From the NCBI GenBank assembly GCA_029255645.1, contig JANLJE010000012.1, positions 1 to 64,000 on the forward strand: DNA of 64,000 bases, read 5' to 3'. Source of the DNA: Comamonadaceae bacterium. Lineage in GTDB: Bacteria > Pseudomonadota > Gammaproteobacteria > Burkholderiales > Rhodocyclaceae. Positions 17,572 to 26,134 of this stretch are shown here, piece by piece. Every line of letters begins with the position of its first letter. Within the stretch, counting starts at the first letter, position 1. The translations under genes were made by a program, and so were the position numbers. The notes under the pieces were generated by a model, which saw only the letters and a program-made list of their open reading frames with translations, made no database searches and was not told where the DNA came from.

Positions 17572-18668
17572 AGCTTTGCTTCTACAATCTCACGGCGGGT
17601 TTCAAGATGGGCGGGCTGGAAACCTATTGCTGGGAAGTGGGCCGCGCCCTGGTGCGCCAGGGCCATGAGGTGGATATCGTCGGCGGGGCGGGCGGCCCGC
17701 CGCGGCATCAGGAAGTTCGCCTGATAACACGGCCCTACATCCCCCGCGAGCGCTTTCCCAACTTTGGCACCCGCTTTCGCAAGCTGGCGGAACGCCTCTC
17801 TTTTGCCCGCCATGCCTGCCCCTTGCTGCTCCAGGAAAACTACGACGCCATCATCGTCAACAAACCCTACGATTTTCCCGCGCTGCACTGGCTGCGCCGG
17901 CATGGCTTCAAAGGGGTGACGGCCTTGCGCAGCGGCGGCACCGATTTTTACTGGGGCGACCGTCATTTCGCTCCAGCCGTGCAAGTGTGGCTCTCCACCA
18001 GCGCCTACAACGCGCGCCAGGTGGAGGCGCGCTACCACCAGCCGGTGAGCGTGATCGCGAATGGCGTGGACCCGGATGTTTTCGCCCCGACGCCGAAGCC
18101 CCTGGCCCTGCGTCAGCAACTGGGGATTCCTGTTGCCGCCCCGGTGGTCATCAGTGTGGGGCGTCTGGTGGGCTGGAAAGGGCTGCACACCCTGATCGAA
18201 GCCCTGCCCGAACTGCCCGGCCTGCACTATCTGGTGGTCGGCAAGGGCGAGGCCCGGCCGGATCTGGAGGCCCTCGCCCGGAAACTGGGCGTGGCCGACC
18301 GGGTGCACTTTGCCGGCGAAGTGCCACACCGCCGGCTGCCAGAATATTTCAACGCGGCCGATCTGCTGGCCCAGCCTTCCATTGGCGAGGAAGCCTTCGG
18401 CATCAGCGTCGTCGAAGCCATGAGCTGCGGCCTGCCCGTGCTGGCCTCGGATCAGGGGGGGCTGCGCGAAGTGGTGTCCGCCCCCGCGACCGGTCTGCTG
18501 CTGCCCCCCGGACAAACCAGCCGCTGGGCCCAGGCCCTGCGGCAGCTGCAAGACCCGGAGCCGCGCCAGCGCATGGGCCAGGCCGCCCGGGAGCGGGTCT
18601 TGCAGCATTACACCTGGGCGGAAAATGCCAGAAAACTCGTCAGGCACCTGCAACAGGCCCAAGGCTGA
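17568..18668 (+). CDS. Glycosyltransferase family 4
   Basis: A 366-residue GT-B enzyme with the N-terminal motif FKMGGLETYCWEVGRAL (residues 12-28). The donor side has SVGRLVGWKGLHTLIEAL near residue 196 and IGEEAFGISVVEAMSCGLPVLAS near residue 271, with a complete E-x7-E. It overlaps the deacetylase by 4 bp. Typical length and a clear family member. The specific sugar cannot be inferred. Confidence 0.85.
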   Translation: MKLCFYNLTAGFKMGGLETYCWEVGRALVRQGHEVDIVGGAGGPPRHQEVRLITRPYIPRERFPNFGTRFRKLAERLSFARHACPLLLQENYDAIIVNKPYDFPALHWLRRHGFKGVTALRSGGTDFYWGDRHFAPAVQVWLSTSAYNARQVEARYHQPVSVIANGVDPDVFAPTPKPLALRQQLGIPVAAPVVISVGRLVGWKGLHTLIEALPELPGLHYLVVGKGEARPDLEALARKLGVADRVHFAGEVPHRRLPEYFNAADLLAQPSIGEEAFGISVVEAMSCGLPVLASDQGGLREVVSAPATGLLLPPGQTSRWAQALRQLQDPEPRQRMGQAARERVLQHYTWAENARKLVRHLQQAQG

Positions 18669-18684
18669 GGCGAAGAGGCGAGCG

Positions 18685-19794
18685 GTGGAACTTCATTATC
18701 TTTTTCCTGAACCTTTGCCGCTGCCCCGGGCGCGCGGCATCCAGGTCATCCACACCCTGACCCAGCTGGCGCGCCAGGGGGTGCAGGTCAAGCTCTACCA
18801 TGCGCCGGGCGACGGACCCGTGTTCCCCCAGGGGCAGACGCCCGCAGGGGTGGAGCCGATCGCCATCAGCCGCGAGATTGCCCTGCTGGGCCACAAGATA
18901 CGTTCCAACCGCATCTTCTTCTGGCGCCTCCAGACCCATCTTCGCCACCTGCCTGCCGCGGCGTGGGTGATGGTGCGCCACGTCAAGCTGGCCGCCCTGC
19001 TGGTGCGATACTTTCCCGGCTTGCGCCTGGTCTACGAAGCCCATGAAGTCTTTGCCGATACGGTGCCGCCGCGCAAACAGGCCATCATGCGCCAGATGGA
19101 AGGCGCCGTGCTAGAGCACGCCCGGGCGGTGATTGCCAATTCAGCCGCCACGGCCAGCCGGCTGCGAGCCGTCTACCCGGATTACCAGGGCTCGCCCGTC
19201 GTCATTCCCAATGGGGTCGATCTGCCTGAGCAATTGCCGGAAAAGCCCTGGGGCCAGCTCCAGGACCACATCATCTACGCCGGCAGTTTCTTCGGCTGGA
19301 AAGGGGTGGCCGACCTGATGCAGGCCGCCGCCCTGCTGCCCGGCTGCACCCTGCGCCTCATTGGCGGCGACGCGGCCCAGCATGAGCGCCTGCGCCAGGA
19401 ATCCCCACCCCCGGCGGCCCGCCTGGAAATGATGCCCCGCCTGCCCCACGATCAGGTCATGGCCGAGCTCGCCGCCGCCTGCATCGCAGTCTTGCCGAAT
19501 CGCCCGGACGTGGACAGCCAGTTCACCTCCCCCATCAAGCTCTTTGAATACATGGGCGCCGGCTGCGCCATCGTTGCCAGCGACCTGCCCTCGATCCGGG
19601 AAATCCTGGCCGGAGATGAGGCGGAATGGTTTGCGCCTGGCCAGCCGGCCGCCCTGGCGGCCGCCCTGCAAAGATTGCTGGCCGAGCCCGGACGCGCCCG
19701 CGCCATGAGTGCCGCCGTGCGTGCCAAGGCCGGCCGTTACACCTGGGAAAAGCGCGGGGAAAGACTCCGGGCATTACTGGAAAACCTGTCATGA
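18685..19794 (+). CDS. Glycosyltransferase family 4
   Basis: A 369-residue GT-B enzyme. The start is GTG 18685 with AGAGGCG upstream; the frame is open to ATG 18625, but that would run into the previous gene and gives an unlikely N-terminus. The N-terminal region (PLPRARGIQVIHTLTQLA) is typical of the family. The donor region has AGSFFGWKGVADL, and SPIKLFEYMGAGCAIVAS carries the conserved acidic residue. It overlaps the O-antigen ligase-like gene by 4 bp. Confidence 0.8.
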   Translation: MELHYLFPEPLPLPRARGIQVIHTLTQLARQGVQVKLYHAPGDGPVFPQGQTPAGVEPIAISREIALLGHKIRSNRIFFWRLQTHLRHLPAAAWVMVRHVKLAALLVRYFPGLRLVYEAHEVFADTVPPRKQAIMRQMEGAVLEHARAVIANSAATASRLRAVYPDYQGSPVVIPNGVDLPEQLPEKPWGQLQDHIIYAGSFFGWKGVADLMQAAALLPGCTLRLIGGDAAQHERLRQESPPPAARLEMMPRLPHDQVMAELAAACIAVLPNRPDVDSQFTSPIKLFEYMGAGCAIVASDLPSIREILAGDEAEWFAPGQPAALAAALQRLLAEPGRARAMSAAVRAKAGRYTWEKRGERLRALLENLS

Positions 19795-21038
19795 ATTCAG
19801 CCCATCGTTGCCTGGCCCATCTGGATCGCGGCCTGGACAAGCTCATTGCGGCAGGGCTGCTGCTGCTGGCCCTGACCTTGTACCTGCGCTCCGACGTGCG
19901 CTCCAGCTGGCGGGCCGTCCTGCTGCTCATGGTCTGCCTCGCAGGGGTCCATGTGCTGATACGCGGCAAAGCCCTGTGGCAGGGCCTGCACCCGCAGATC
20001 CGCCCGCTGCTGCTGTTCTGGCTGTGTTTTGTGCTCGTCACCTTGCTGACGGCCTGGACCGGCAACACCTTCCCCGCCAGTCAGCAGCAGTTGCTGCAGA
20101 ACTTTCTGTTGCCCGCCAGCCTGCCATTCCTGGCCACCCTGTACCTGAGCGATGCGGGCCGGCTGAGGCTGCTGGGCTGGGCTTTTCTGGGCGGCCTTTG
20201 CATCAGCCTGTTCCGGAACCTGGCACAGTATGTCGAAGAATGGCGGCTCTTGGGAGGGCTCACCAACGACATCCACCAGCACCGGCTCTTTGCCGACAGC
20301 CTGGTCTTCGGTCTGCCCTTCCTTCTGGCGGCACTGGCATCGAGCCGGCGCTTTGCCTGGCGTTATGTGGCCGGGCTGGCACTGTGCATGACCCTGGGGA
20401 TGATCCTGCTCACCGGCGCACGAGGCGCCTGGCTGGCCAGCGGTGTCGGCACGCTCGGTTTCCTGCTGCTGCGACGGGACCGGAATGTGCTGTACACCCT
20501 GCTCGGACTGGGATTGGCAGGCGGTGTGGCGCTGGCCCTGCTGGGCCCCGGAGAGATCGTTGCGCACAAGATCCAGCAGGGCTTCGATACCTCGCAGCGC
20601 ACATCGGGAACCTGGGGCCCAAGCCTGGCGATGATCAAGGACCGCCCCCTCCTGGGGTACGGCTTTGGTTCGGAGGTCTATCACGAGACTTTCAACCATC
20701 GCGTCGCCGGAGAACCCGGCTGGACGATCAAGACCTCCCAGGGACCCCACAACATTTTCCTGGCAACAGGATTTGCCACCGGTCTGCCCGGCCTGGGGCT
20801 ATTCCTGCTGGCCTGTTGCGCGCCTCTGGTTCTGATGTTCCGCCGTATCTGGCCGACCCGGCGCGCGTCGCTTCAGGGCCCCCCGGCTGACGAACATATT
20901 CTCGGAGTCGCGCTCTGTGCTGTTTTCCTGAGCGCCCTCCTCACGCAAGGCATGTTCGAGGGGAGAAGCTGGCCTCCCATCGCCTTCTGGCTGGGTGCCA
21001 GCCTGGCATGGCTGAACCGGCAGCTGAAAGCACAATGA
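19791..21038 (+). CDS. O-antigen ligase-like membrane protein (Wzy/WaaL family)
   Basis: A 415-residue polytopic membrane protein with about 10-12 hydrophobic segments. It carries the family's large periplasmic loop between roughly residues 255 and 335. The C-terminal part has GPHNIFLATGFATGLPGLGLFLL, whose His-Asn and Gly-Leu-Gly pattern is characteristic of the Wzy_C/WaaL domain. It would join a lipid-linked glycan to lipid A-core in the periplasm, or polymerise repeats; sequence does not separate the two. It ends the rightward run and faces the convergent wecA-like gene 6 bp away. Confidence 0.82.
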   Translation: MNSAHRCLAHLDRGLDKLIAAGLLLLALTLYLRSDVRSSWRAVLLLMVCLAGVHVLIRGKALWQGLHPQIRPLLLFWLCFVLVTLLTAWTGNTFPASQQQLLQNFLLPASLPFLATLYLSDAGRLRLLGWAFLGGLCISLFRNLAQYVEEWRLLGGLTNDIHQHRLFADSLVFGLPFLLAALASSRRFAWRYVAGLALCMTLGMILLTGARGAWLASGVGTLGFLLLRRDRNVLYTLLGLGLAGGVALALLGPGEIVAHKIQQGFDTSQRTSGTWGPSLAMIKDRPLLGYGFGSEVYHETFNHRVAGEPGWTIKTSQGPHNIFLATGFATGLPGLGLFLLACCAPLVLMFRRIWPTRRASLQGPPADEHILGVALCAVFLSALLTQGMFEGRSWPPIAFWLGASLAWLNRQLKAQ

Positions 21039-21044
21039 ACCGCC

Positions 21045-22139
21045 CTACTTTCCCCTCTGCCGTTTCAGCAGGCCAGGGCTACGGAACCGGACGATGCGCC
21101 GGTACAGCCATACATACGCCACTGCAAACGCCAGGCTGAAGAAAACCAGCCAGCCAGGGTAGCGCCAGAACAGCAGGGCCGGGATGATGGACAAGGAGCA
21201 CAAGAGCCAGAGATAAGGCGAGGTCGCGGCATTGCGTCTGACCAGGGCCTTGGGGCAATCGCCGGTAGCCCAGCGCACCAGGCGCCTGAACACCAGCATG
21301 TGCAGATGCAGACCATCCGGCATGCCGGGAGACATGCCGCGCAGGAACTTCTTGCGATAAATGGAAAACAGGGTTTCAAAGACCGGGTAAATCACCAGCA
21401 GCAGGGGAAACCAGGGCGAAACTTCCGGATGCCGGGTCACGAGCAGGACTGACACCTCGCCGATGAGGAAACCGATCAGATAGGCCCCGCCATCCCCCAT
21501 GAAGATCAGACCCCGGGGATAGTTCCAGACAAAAAAACCGAGAATGGCCCCCACACTGGCGATGCACACATTCCAGAGCAGATGGTCGCCCAGCACATAA
21601 GCGACATAGCCGAGCGCACCCAGAATCATCACCGAAACCATGCCCGCCAGGCCATTGAAGCCATCGATGATGTTGATGGCATTGGCGACTCCCGCCACCG
21701 CCACTGCAGTAAACAGCAAGGCCACCACGCCATAGCCCAGCAGATCATCCACCAGAGGAACGTCCACCCGGGTCAGGACGGCATCGAGCAGCCAGAAACC
21801 CAGCAGGGCAGCCCCCATGGTGAGCCCCAGGCGCGCCAGCACTCCAACCCTCTTTGTCACATCCTCCGCCAAGCCACCCATGAAGGCAGGCAAGGAAGCC
21901 AGCAACAGCAGCAGGAAAGGGCGCCCCACTTCAGGCCGCTGCCAGGCCAGCCAGAGGCCGGCACCAAGCAGGGCCAGCATGATGCCTAGCCCGCCTATCC
22001 GGGGGACGGCGTGGCGGTGGAATTTCTGCACCCCGGAGAAATCCTGATCCCCCGATAAATGACGGTGCAGATGCCCGTAACGCACCACCAGGAGGGTGGC
22101 CACGAGGGAAATGACGAAGGCCGCAAGGAGAATTTGCAT
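21045..22139 (-). CDS. WecA/MraY-family undecaprenyl-phosphate sugar-1-phosphate transferase
   Basis: A 364-residue membrane protein with about ten TM segments, starting at ATG 22139. It shows the family's catalytic motifs: NIIDGFNGLAG near residue 160, MGDGGAYLIGF near residue 214, and DGLHLHML, equivalent to the HxHH site, near residue 279. It would load N-acetylhexosamine-1-phosphate on undecaprenyl phosphate, the first step of O-antigen or capsule synthesis. It is convergent with the ligase-like gene. With that gene it supplies start and end steps of a lipid-linked glycan, which supports a heteropolymeric O-antigen role. Confidence 0.87.
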   Translation of the reverse strand: MQILLAAFVISLVATLLVVRYGHLHRHLSGDQDFSGVQKFHRHAVPRIGGLGIMLALLGAGLWLAWQRPEVGRPFLLLLLASLPAFMGGLAEDVTKRVGVLARLGLTMGAALLGFWLLDAVLTRVDVPLVDDLLGYGVVALLFTAVAVAGVANAINIIDGFNGLAGMVSVMILGALGYVAYVLGDHLLWNVCIASVGAILGFFVWNYPRGLIFMGDGGAYLIGFLIGEVSVLLVTRHPEVSPWFPLLLVIYPVFETLFSIYRKKFLRGMSPGMPDGLHLHMLVFRRLVRWATGDCPKALVRRNAATSPYLWLLCSLSIIPALLFWRYPGWLVFFSLAFAVAYVWLYRRIVRFRSPGLLKRQRGK

Positions 22140-22488
22140 AAAGAGCGCGTCAGTAGAAGCGACAGATCACGATCGGGGATGGCCCTCCGGATCGCCGGGA
22201 TCGCCGGCAAGCCGGATCATGGCGGCAACTCCGGAAAGGTAGCGGAGCAAAGCCGCCAGGAAAAAACCGGGCCAGGCCCGACCGCAAGCGGTTGAAGAGG
22301 CTGCATTCTACGCCACCCCAGGGTCAGCAGAGCGGCGCGCAACTGCGGCCGAAGAAGGAAACGCAAAACAGACCCCCGCATGCCGATTTCATCGATGCGC
22401 CCCGTCGTGCCCGCGCCCCCTCACGGCGCATCTGCTATATTGCTTTGTCCAACGTGAAGCAACCGTCACGGGCAAAGCACAACTGGAG
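22140..22488. other. Intergenic gap between wecA-like gene and first Uma2 copy
   Basis: This gap of about 350 bp is GC-rich and divergent, and so probably contains promoters for both flanking genes. A TATATT at 22436-22441 lies 53 bp before the Uma2 ATG but has no clear -35 partner. No RNA gene or repeat was recognised. Confidence 0.35.
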
Positions 22489-23108
22489 AACGCCATGGCC
22501 CTGCCTCAACCCAAAACCTCGATGAGCCTCGAAGATTTTCTGGCCTGGGAAGCCCGGCAGCCGGACAAGCACGAATACTGGCAAGGCGAAGTGTTTGCCA
22601 TGACCGGCGCCCGTCAGGTGCATGTGCTGGTGGCTCTCAACGTAGCCAGCGCCCTCAAGGCCCACCTGCGCAGCAGCCCCTGCCGCACCTACATTTCCGA
22701 CATGCAACTGGCCGTCGATGCCGCCGACGCGGTGTTCTACCCGGATATCTTCGTCAGCTGCCATCCCGACGACCTGCAGGCCGAGCGGGTGCTACGCCAC
22801 CCCAAAGTCATCCTCGAAGTGCTCTCCGACACCACCGCCGCCTATGACCGGGGCGAAAAATTCGCGGCCTACCGGCAGATTGCCGACCTGCAGGAATACG
22901 CCCTCATCGACCCGCGGTATCGCCGCATCGAAATTTTCCGCCGCACCGAAAACGACGAATGGCTGCTCGCCACCCGCGACGCCGAACGCGGTCTGGTCCT
23001 AAAATCCCTGGACTTCCTCGCCACCCCGGCCGAAGTCTTCGAATCCCTGCCAGAAGCCGGCGCCAGCACGAGCCATGAGCCGTCATGAACGCCTTCCCAC
23101 CCCATGAG
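22489..23108 (+). repeat. 620-bp perfect direct repeat, copy 1
   Basis: Identical by eye over its whole length to 23259-23878, at an offset of 770 bp. It begins 6 bp before the Uma2 start codon (AACGCC) and ends 20 bp after the stop. The flanks differ completely on both sides. Because the 150-bp spacer is not duplicated, this is not a simple tandem duplication of a larger unit. Confidence 0.95.
22495..23088 (+). CDS. Uma2 family endonuclease (DUF820), copy 1
   Basis: A 197-residue PD-(D/E)XK-fold protein of the Uma2/DUF820 family, whose cellular role is poorly known. The presumed active-site pattern is visible: the Asp in FYPDIF near residue 82, the Glu in VILEVLS near residue 104, and the Lys in RGEKFAAYRQ near residue 120. 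Full length for the family. An exact second copy lies 770 bp downstream, and a decayed relative is at 60470-60841. It sits inside the polysaccharide cluster with no functional link to its neighbours, so it is probably a mobile passenger gene. Confidence 0.85.
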   Translation: MALPQPKTSMSLEDFLAWEARQPDKHEYWQGEVFAMTGARQVHVLVALNVASALKAHLRSSPCRTYISDMQLAVDAADAVFYPDIFVSCHPDDLQAERVLRHPKVILEVLSDTTAAYDRGEKFAAYRQIADLQEYALIDPRYRRIEIFRRTENDEWLLATRDAERGLVLKSLDFLATPAEVFESLPEAGASTSHEPS

Positions 23109-23258
23109 GGCGGCAATGAGGCAAGGAAATGAGGCGCGGATCAGCAGAATCCATCCGGGCCAGCAGGCATCTAGCCTGCACCACGGGCCGGATATGAAAC
23201 TGCAGCCTATCTGTCCGATCACATCAAACCAAACTTGGCAAACGGGAGTCCTCCATAT

Positions 23259-23878
23259 AACGCCATGGCCCTGCCTCAACCCAAAACCTCGATGAGCCTC
23301 GAAGATTTTCTGGCCTGGGAAGCCCGGCAGCCGGACAAGCACGAATACTGGCAAGGCGAAGTGTTTGCCATGACCGGCGCCCGTCAGGTGCATGTGCTGG
23401 TGGCTCTCAACGTAGCCAGCGCCCTCAAGGCCCACCTGCGCAGCAGCCCCTGCCGCACCTACATTTCCGACATGCAACTGGCCGTCGATGCCGCCGACGC
23501 GGTGTTCTACCCGGATATCTTCGTCAGCTGCCATCCCGACGACCTGCAGGCCGAGCGGGTGCTACGCCACCCCAAAGTCATCCTCGAAGTGCTCTCCGAC
23601 ACCACCGCCGCCTATGACCGGGGCGAAAAATTCGCGGCCTACCGGCAGATTGCCGACCTGCAGGAATACGCCCTCATCGACCCGCGGTATCGCCGCATCG
23701 AAATTTTCCGCCGCACCGAAAACGACGAATGGCTGCTCGCCACCCGCGACGCCGAACGCGGTCTGGTCCTAAAATCCCTGGACTTCCTCGCCACCCCGGC
23801 CGAAGTCTTCGAATCCCTGCCAGAAGCCGGCGCCAGCACGAGCCATGAGCCGTCATGAACGCCTTCCCACCCCATGAG
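23259..23878 (+). repeat. 620-bp perfect direct repeat, copy 2
   Basis: Identical by eye to 22489-23108. The absence of any noticed substitution implies very recent duplication, gene conversion, or an assembly duplication. It ends within CCCATGAG, after which the flanks diverge. Confidence 0.95.
23265..23858 (+). CDS. Uma2 family endonuclease (DUF820), copy 2
   Basis: Encodes the same 197 residues as the gene at 22495-23088, with the same PD-(D/E)XK residues. The preceding flank differs from copy 1, so any promoter is different: an AT-rich CATATAAC abuts the start region. The frame is open to TTG 23235, but ATG 23265, identical in both copies, is the natural start. Expression and function are unknown. 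Confidence 0.83.
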   Translation: MALPQPKTSMSLEDFLAWEARQPDKHEYWQGEVFAMTGARQVHVLVALNVASALKAHLRSSPCRTYISDMQLAVDAADAVFYPDIFVSCHPDDLQAERVLRHPKVILEVLSDTTAAYDRGEKFAAYRQIADLQEYALIDPRYRRIEIFRRTENDEWLLATRDAERGLVLKSLDFLATPAEVFESLPEAGASTSHEPS

Positions 23879-23990
23879 CGCTGCACACTCTGTGGCGGGG
23901 TTGGGTAAAACGGGATGCCTCACGGGCCGACCTTGGCTGATCCCGATTTTAATCAATAAAATCAGCGTCTTGCATATAAGCGATTGTTCC

Positions 23991-25154
23991 ATGCCCAACC
24001 CGCGCATCCTCATCATCACCCGCAACCTGCCGCCACTGGTGGGCGGCATGGAGCGGCTGAACTGGCACATTGCCGATGAGCTATCACGTCAGGCCCAGGT
24101 GCAGTTGATCGGCCCGCAAGGCAGTGCTGCACACCGGCCTGCCGCGGTTCCTGTGATGGAAGCGCCTTTACGACCCCTGCCCCGTTTTTTGCTGACCACC
24201 GCTTGGCAGGCCGTCGCGCTGGCGCGCCGTTTCAAGCCGCATATCGTGCTGGCAGGTAGCGGTCTGACGGCCCCTGCCGCCTGGCTGGCCGCGCGCGCCA
24301 GCGGGGCACGCGCCCATGTGTATCTGCACGGGCTCGATGCCGCGGTACAGCACCCCGTTTACCGCGCCCTGTGGCACCCCGCCATCCGGCGCATGGATGG
24401 CGTCATCGCCAACAGCCGACCCACTGCCGAACTGGCGCGCAGCCTGGGCGTGGCTAGCGACAAAATCCGCATCGTTCATCCTGGAGTGACGTTGCCCGCT
24501 GCCCCGCAAAGCGCAGCGGCGCTGCAAGCGTTTCGCCAGCGTCATCAGCTTGGTGATAAACGCTTGCTGCTGTCGGTCGGTCGCCTCACCACCCGCAAAG
24601 GGCTGCGCGAATTCGTGCAGCACGCCCTGCCCGCCATTGTCCGGGCCGCACCCGACACCCTGCTGGCGATGGTGGGTGACGCACCTGCCGACGCCCTGCA
24701 TGCCAGCGTGCAAACCCGCACCAGCATCCAGGCCGTGGCCGATGCCATGGGCATTGGCGAGCACCTGCGCTTTCTGGGTGTGATCACCGACCCGCTAGAG
24801 CTGGCCTGCGCCTACGAAAGCGCCACCTTGCACATCTTCCCCGTGCGCCAGCTGCCTGGCGACCCCGAAGGCTTTGGCATGGTCGCCATCGAAGCCGCCG
24901 CCCACGGCCTGCCCACCGTGGCTTTTGCCACCGGTGGCATTGTGGATGCCGTAGCTGAGGGACAATCGGGGCGTCTGGTTGCGCCCGGGGACTATGCCGC
25001 ACTGGCTCAGGCTGCTGTGAGGGTGCTTGTCGATAGCCCCGGTGCATGGCAGACCCGCGCCAGCGCCTTTGCAGTGCAGTTTGCCTGGCAAGGCATGGGC
25101 CAAAAACTGCGGGACATACTGCAAGATGGCGTCACCCCGCAGTCCAAAGATTGA
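23991..25154 (+). CDS. Glycosyltransferase family 4
   Basis: A 387-residue GT-B enzyme starting at ATG 23991; the frame is open upstream to 23874 but without homology. The N-terminal motif is TRNLPPLVGGMERL near residue 10. The donor side shows SVGRLTTRKGLREFV near residue 196 and GDPEGFGMVAIEAAAHGLP near residue 288, with a complete E-x7-E. It resembles PimB-like mannosyltransferases in motif layout. It is the first gene after the Uma2 repeats and resumes the surface-polysaccharide set. The methyltransferase gene follows 6 bp later. Confidence 0.83.
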   Translation: MPNPRILIITRNLPPLVGGMERLNWHIADELSRQAQVQLIGPQGSAAHRPAAVPVMEAPLRPLPRFLLTTAWQAVALARRFKPHIVLAGSGLTAPAAWLAARASGARAHVYLHGLDAAVQHPVYRALWHPAIRRMDGVIANSRPTAELARSLGVASDKIRIVHPGVTLPAAPQSAAALQAFRQRHQLGDKRLLLSVGRLTTRKGLREFVQHALPAIVRAAPDTLLAMVGDAPADALHASVQTRTSIQAVADAMGIGEHLRFLGVITDPLELACAYESATLHIFPVRQLPGDPEGFGMVAIEAAAHGLPTVAFATGGIVDAVAEGQSGRLVAPGDYAALAQAAVRVLVDSPGAWQTRASAFAVQFAWQGMGQKLRDILQDGVTPQSKD

Positions 25155-25160
25155 AGCGCC

Positions 25161-25904
25161 ATGCCCACCACGAACCAGTTTATACGCCAGCCCCATGTCG
25201 TCACTGACCTGGCCTCACGCCACAGCAAGGCCCGGAAGATCGAACGCCTGCTGGGGTTGCAGCACTTTCCCCAGCCGATACGCCTGCTGGAAATTGGTTG
25301 CGGCTCTGGCGGCATAGCGCACTACTTTGCAACACACTCCAGCTTGCATTGCATCGTGACGGCGGTGGATGTGCACGACAACCGCCAAGTGCGCGATGGT
25401 TATGTCTATCACAACGTGCAAGGCGTGCAGCTGCCTTTCGAGGATCAGCAATTTGACGCAGTCATCAGCAACCACGTCATTGAACATGTGGGCGACACAG
25501 CAGCACAGCGGGTGCATTTGCAAGAAATTCGCCGGGTGCTGGCATCCACAGGCAAAGCCTATCTGGCCGTACCTAACCGCTGGATGTTGACCGAGCCCCA
25601 CTACCGCCTGAAATTTCTGAGTTGGTTGCCGCATGCATGGCGTAGCCCCTATCTGCGCTGGATGGGCAAAGGTGAGGTGTACGACTGCGAACCACTGCAA
25701 ATGCACGAACTGGAGCGCATGCTTGCGGCCGCTGGTTTGCAGTTTCACAACCAATGTGTGGAAGGCTGGCGGGCCACCTTTGAGATTGAACGTCCCACGC
25801 ACTGGAGCAACCGTGTGCTGCAGGCAACTCCGAATGCCTTGCTGTACCCGCTGCGCCCCATCATTCCCACCTTGATTTACCAGTTGCAGCGCACTAGCCC
25901 ATGA
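25161..25904 (+). CDS. Class I SAM-dependent methyltransferase
   Basis: A 247-residue methyltransferase of the Methyltransf_11 type. The SAM-binding motif I is LLEIGCGSGG near residue 44, and the acidic end of strand 2 is TAVDVHD. Motif IV-like FDAVISNHVIEHV lies near residue 97. No membrane segment. In this context it may methylate a sugar or a lipid-linked glycan, but the substrate is unknown. A 60-bp piece of its 5' coding region is found again, 88 percent identical, in the chimeric remnant just downstream. Confidence 0.82.
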   Translation: MPTTNQFIRQPHVVTDLASRHSKARKIERLLGLQHFPQPIRLLEIGCGSGGIAHYFATHSSLHCIVTAVDVHDNRQVRDGYVYHNVQGVQLPFEDQQFDAVISNHVIEHVGDTAAQRVHLQEIRRVLASTGKAYLAVPNRWMLTEPHYRLKFLSWLPHAWRSPYLRWMGKGEVYDCEPLQMHELERMLAAAGLQFHNQCVEGWRATFEIERPTHWSNRVLQATPNALLYPLRPIIPTLIYQLQRTSP

Positions 25905-26080
25905 ACGCCACAGCCCCTGCCATCTGGTTCCCCACTGTGCGCACGGGCACAGGTACTGATGTGTTTACCGAGCGCCTGGTGGCGGGCTTGCTGCAACACG
26001 GGATACGAACACTTCAAACCCATGCCGTAATCGACCTGGCCTCACGTCACAGCAAGGCCCAGAAGATCAAACGCCTGCTG
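25194..26080 (+). repeat. Diverged 60-bp direct repeat within methyltransferase and remnant genes
   Basis: Positions 25194-25253 (inside the methyltransferase) and 26021-26080 (inside the remnant ORF) align without gaps with about 7 mismatches. Both are read in the same frame, giving HVVTDLASRHSKARKIERLL and HAVIDLASRHSKAQKIKRLL. This is evidence of an old duplication or of a second methyltransferase gene that was mostly deleted. Confidence 0.85.
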
Positions 26081-26134
26081 AAAGCTGGACCCTACGGGGA
26101 AGTGCAAGGGTTTTATGGACAAGATTCAGGATGA
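25901..26134 (+). pseudogene. Chimeric remnant: glycosyltransferase 5' end joined to methyltransferase 5' piece
   Basis: A 77-codon frame. Residues 1-38 resemble the start of a GT4 enzyme (IWFPTVRTGTGTDVFTERL, a typical first strand and glycine-rich loop). Residues 41-60 then match residues 12-31 of the methyltransferase upstream. The rest (KAGPYGEVQGFYGQDSG) matches neither. No complete domain remains, so it is best read as a deletion scar. It keeps 4-bp overlaps with both neighbours, so translational coupling through the remnant could still matter for the downstream GT2. Confidence 0.7.

Noticed and set aside
23235..23261. TTGGCA and TATAAC as a promoter for the second Uma2 copy
   Set aside because: Spacing is 15 bp and the -10 nearly touches the start codon, which would leave almost no leader.
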